Source of the DNA: Rostrohypoxylon terebratum
Taxonomy: Eukaryota; Ascomycota; Sordariomycetes; Xylariales; Hypoxylaceae
Length of the DNA: 64,000 nucleotides
Assembly: GCA_022497145.1 (NCBI GenBank)
Contig: MU385859.1
Span: forward strand, 248,001-312,000
Direction of reading: 5' to 3'
Below the pieces are notes generated by a model. That model was not told where the DNA came from. It made no database searches and saw nothing but the letters and a program-made list of their open reading frames with translations. The position numbers and the translations under genes are program-made. Positions 61,761-64,000 of the stretch are shown piece by piece. Numbering within the stretch: the stretch's first letter is position 1; every line of letters begins with the position of its first letter.

Positions 61761-64000
61761 GATTTCGGATATTTACAAGGTAGAAGAAGAAAAAAAGTGG
61801 TATCGTGCGTCCGTCAAAGTGGTCCTAGATCGAAAAATCCTCAAATAAAACTAATGATACAGATGATATTAGCTTGATTGGGTCAATAGTTTGGAATTGT
61901 CAAATACGCAATTGAGAGTTGCAGGTGAGTTGCAGGTGCAGAGCGGAGAGATGACGACTAGTAGGATGCTTGGATTTGCTTAAGCATAGATTCGCATTGA
62001 CCAAGGATGACCAAGGATTCCATTAAGACTGCGATCAACTATAATTCGCGGCATCGATTTGCTCGACACGTCACAGAAGGGAGGGGCTTGGGGGTTCAAT
62101 CCAAGCGTGGTTGGTTGGAGGGATGAATTGAATCGGGTATTGAATGACCTACCTTTACGAATCGCGAACCTCCTTTTTTTTCCTTACTTTCACCCTTCCA
62201 GCTGCTCTGCCTTGATACCGAATAAGCGCCGCAGAATATTATTATTAGCCAGTGAGGTATATGTAGCGTCCGTTCGTACCCGGCGCAAGTATTGACTATT
62301 TAAGAAATCAAGTAAATCGTAACGGCCGAAGTAAAGAATGATATGATCTGTTTTCAACAACGAGATCTAATCCTAGAATCCTTCGTGTGGTGGTGAGCTT
62401 GACAAAGGTTGAAGAAATAAGATATATCAAAATGGGGGCGGGTTAAAAAAGGTTGAAAAGGGAACAACCTAACCGTAGGTATACATGTACCTATCCACCT
62501 CGTCCACCTCGTCCACCTCGTCCACCTCCGAGATTTTTTTTACTTTAACGGTCCAAGACCGCCACAAAAAAGACCGACTTCCTTACTGGCTCAGAGCTAT
62601 CTAGGCACCCAAGCTAAACCCCGATAGGCAAACGCTATCAAAAGTTGTTGGAGGGGATTGCCTATCACAGGGGTATTTACAGGGGTAATACAGGAGGTAG
62701 GTAGGAGGTAAACAGGGGTCATAGCGGGCCAATATCATTGAGCAATAACAGCTTGAGAGCTTTCATGAGCTATCACCCTTGTTCTTGCACCGTTCTTGCG
62801 CCTTTCTGGCTTAGGGATTCACACTTCCAATTCCATCCAATTCTTAAGTTCCCCACCATAAAAACGCTAGATCGTTCGTACCTACAGACCCTACCGACAT
62901 CTTACAGGTCGCTAAAAGCTTGCTAAAAAAGATGCTAAAAAGGAGACTAGAGCATTGGATATCACCTCAGGTTCCGGTTTAATAGAGACTCAATTGAATT
63001 GAAACGTAACGATTGGAAGAGTTTCGAAAAGAAATCCATCATCCATTTGACCATACTACAATTATACACGGCTTAGGGATGTATAGCGTAGTATGTACAT
63101 AAATGTAAAGGAGGTATTAAAAGCAAACTCGATATATTCTAGGCAGATCGTGCCACATTTTGAAATGATCGTGGCCACATGTGCAATCAATTTCTTTTGA
63201 TTGCGATGTTGCTCTGCTACGTTGTTTCGGCTCGGCCTGCCCTGACTGCCTGATACGTCACTTTTTTAGAAGCTGCGATCCCTAACAAGCAGTGCCTAAC
63301 AAGCCAGCAAGCTGCCGACCAGTCCCCAAAACCTTCTAATCCATGGCATCCACGACCCATGGCATTGACACCCTCACTTCACCTACATAGTACATATGTA
63401 CTGCGTAAGTGGGCCTACCCGTTACCTTGGTGAAAAGTCAATTTTACTCTATTGAACCGGCCGAAACTTTCTTTTCCAATTGGGAGTTTTTATGACAAAT
63501 GAAGGTGAAGAAGGAGGTTTCAGTCCAGGTCCAGTTTACTTATCACGATCTCGCACTTTCGACCATCTAGAGTAGCGAATGAGAGAGCTGCTATCATGAC
63601 GAAGCTGTACGTAAAATATCTCCAACATGAGCGCGTCCAGGGCCATTCAAACCGTGGGGATAAGACCAGAACCAGGATGGAATTGGCCAACTACTGTACA
63701 AAATTGACGACCCAGCATTATGCACACTGCATGTAATATATAGTTGAGACGGATGTGCTGGCATCCCATCTGCAAATCAAGACATTCCAGCTCTCTCATA
63801 GGTCCATTGGTAGATAATTAGACTAAACGGTATTGGTAGTTGGCATACCTAGCGGGTAGCGTATGGTAAGCTGGGTAGATGGCTGCCCCTAAAAATACAG
63901 GAGTCAATCACATTCATAGGTACATAATTCAAGCAATTCAGGGTAGGTAAATATTTGAGTAGCCAAAATAATTGTAAATATCATATTTGGGTATCACAAT
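61761..64000. other. 2.2 kb intergenic at the right edge
   Basis: Promoter of the coiled-coil gene, then AT-rich DNA with no supported gene. It contains the 9-bp tandem at 62494-62529. The short ORFs at 62059-62295 and 62738-62926 show no features. Confidence 0.55.
62494..62529. repeat. 9-bp tandem repeat (CCACCTCGT x4)
   Basis: Four near-perfect 9-mers in intergenic DNA about 730 bp upstream of the coiled-coil gene start. Confidence 0.8.

Noticed and set aside
62083..62110. GGTTCAATCC resembling a tRNA B box
   Set aside because: No acceptor, D or anticodon stems can be drawn around it.

Overview
The window is nuclear DNA of a filamentous ascomycete (Pezizomycotina, probably Sordariomycetes). 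The evidence is protein-coding genes split by short GT-AG introns of about 44 to 100 nt with CTAAC/CTGAC-type branch sites, a QDE-2-type Argonaute, a fungal Ca2+/H+ exchanger, a GH81 glucanase, a fungal-type tandem glyoxalase I, Pezizomycotina-style transporters and a P450. Intergenic DNA is full of the palindromic TAGGTACCTA motif. I inferred exon structures by joining reading frames at splice signals. In all multi-exon models the phases close, so most gene models are firm at the residue level.

Layout. 1-10.9 kb holds no recognisable gene. 10.9-13.6 kb: a RING protein, a small mitochondrial-type protein and a Cys-rich GPI-anchored protein. 16.4-22.4 kb: a 14-TM DHA2 drug/toxin efflux transporter converging on a complete slicer-type Argonaute. 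22.4-26.4 kb is gene-poor. 26.4-28.7 kb: an unusual interrupted tRNA-Lys(CUU), an F-box-like gene with a 5' frameshift and a riboflavin-pathway-type deaminase. 29.1-31.4 kb: a DNAJC9-like J protein and the telomere protein Stn1. 32.7-35.4 kb: secreted GH81 endo-beta-1,3-glucanase. 36.6 kb: a MITE-like inverted repeat. 37.9-39.7 kb: vacuolar Ca2+/H+ exchanger. 40.7-43.9 kb: glyoxalase I converging on an MFS transporter. 45.0-49.3 kb: a divergently arranged anion:cation-symporter-type transporter and amidase, with GATA-factor sites between them (probable nitrogen-scavenging pair). 49.4 kb: tRNA-Tyr with an AUA anticodon. 50.3 kb: a GC-rich secreted protein. 55.0-56.9 kb: pisatin-demethylase-like P450. 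58.1-61.8 kb: an 1193-residue coiled-coil protein. The rest is intergenic.

Most genes are ordinary housekeeping or secretory genes that do not form one pathway. The amidase/transporter pair is the only apparent functional unit.

The most notable observation is the tRNA-Lys(CUU) gene. A 54-nt insert splits the D-stem, not the anticodon loop, and it looks like an mRNA intron: GT at one end, a perfect TACTAAC 12 nt from the terminal AG, and an AG|GT junction. The remaining 73 nt form a complete tRNA with intact Pol III promoter boxes. If real, this is a spliceosomal-type intron inside a nuclear tRNA gene.
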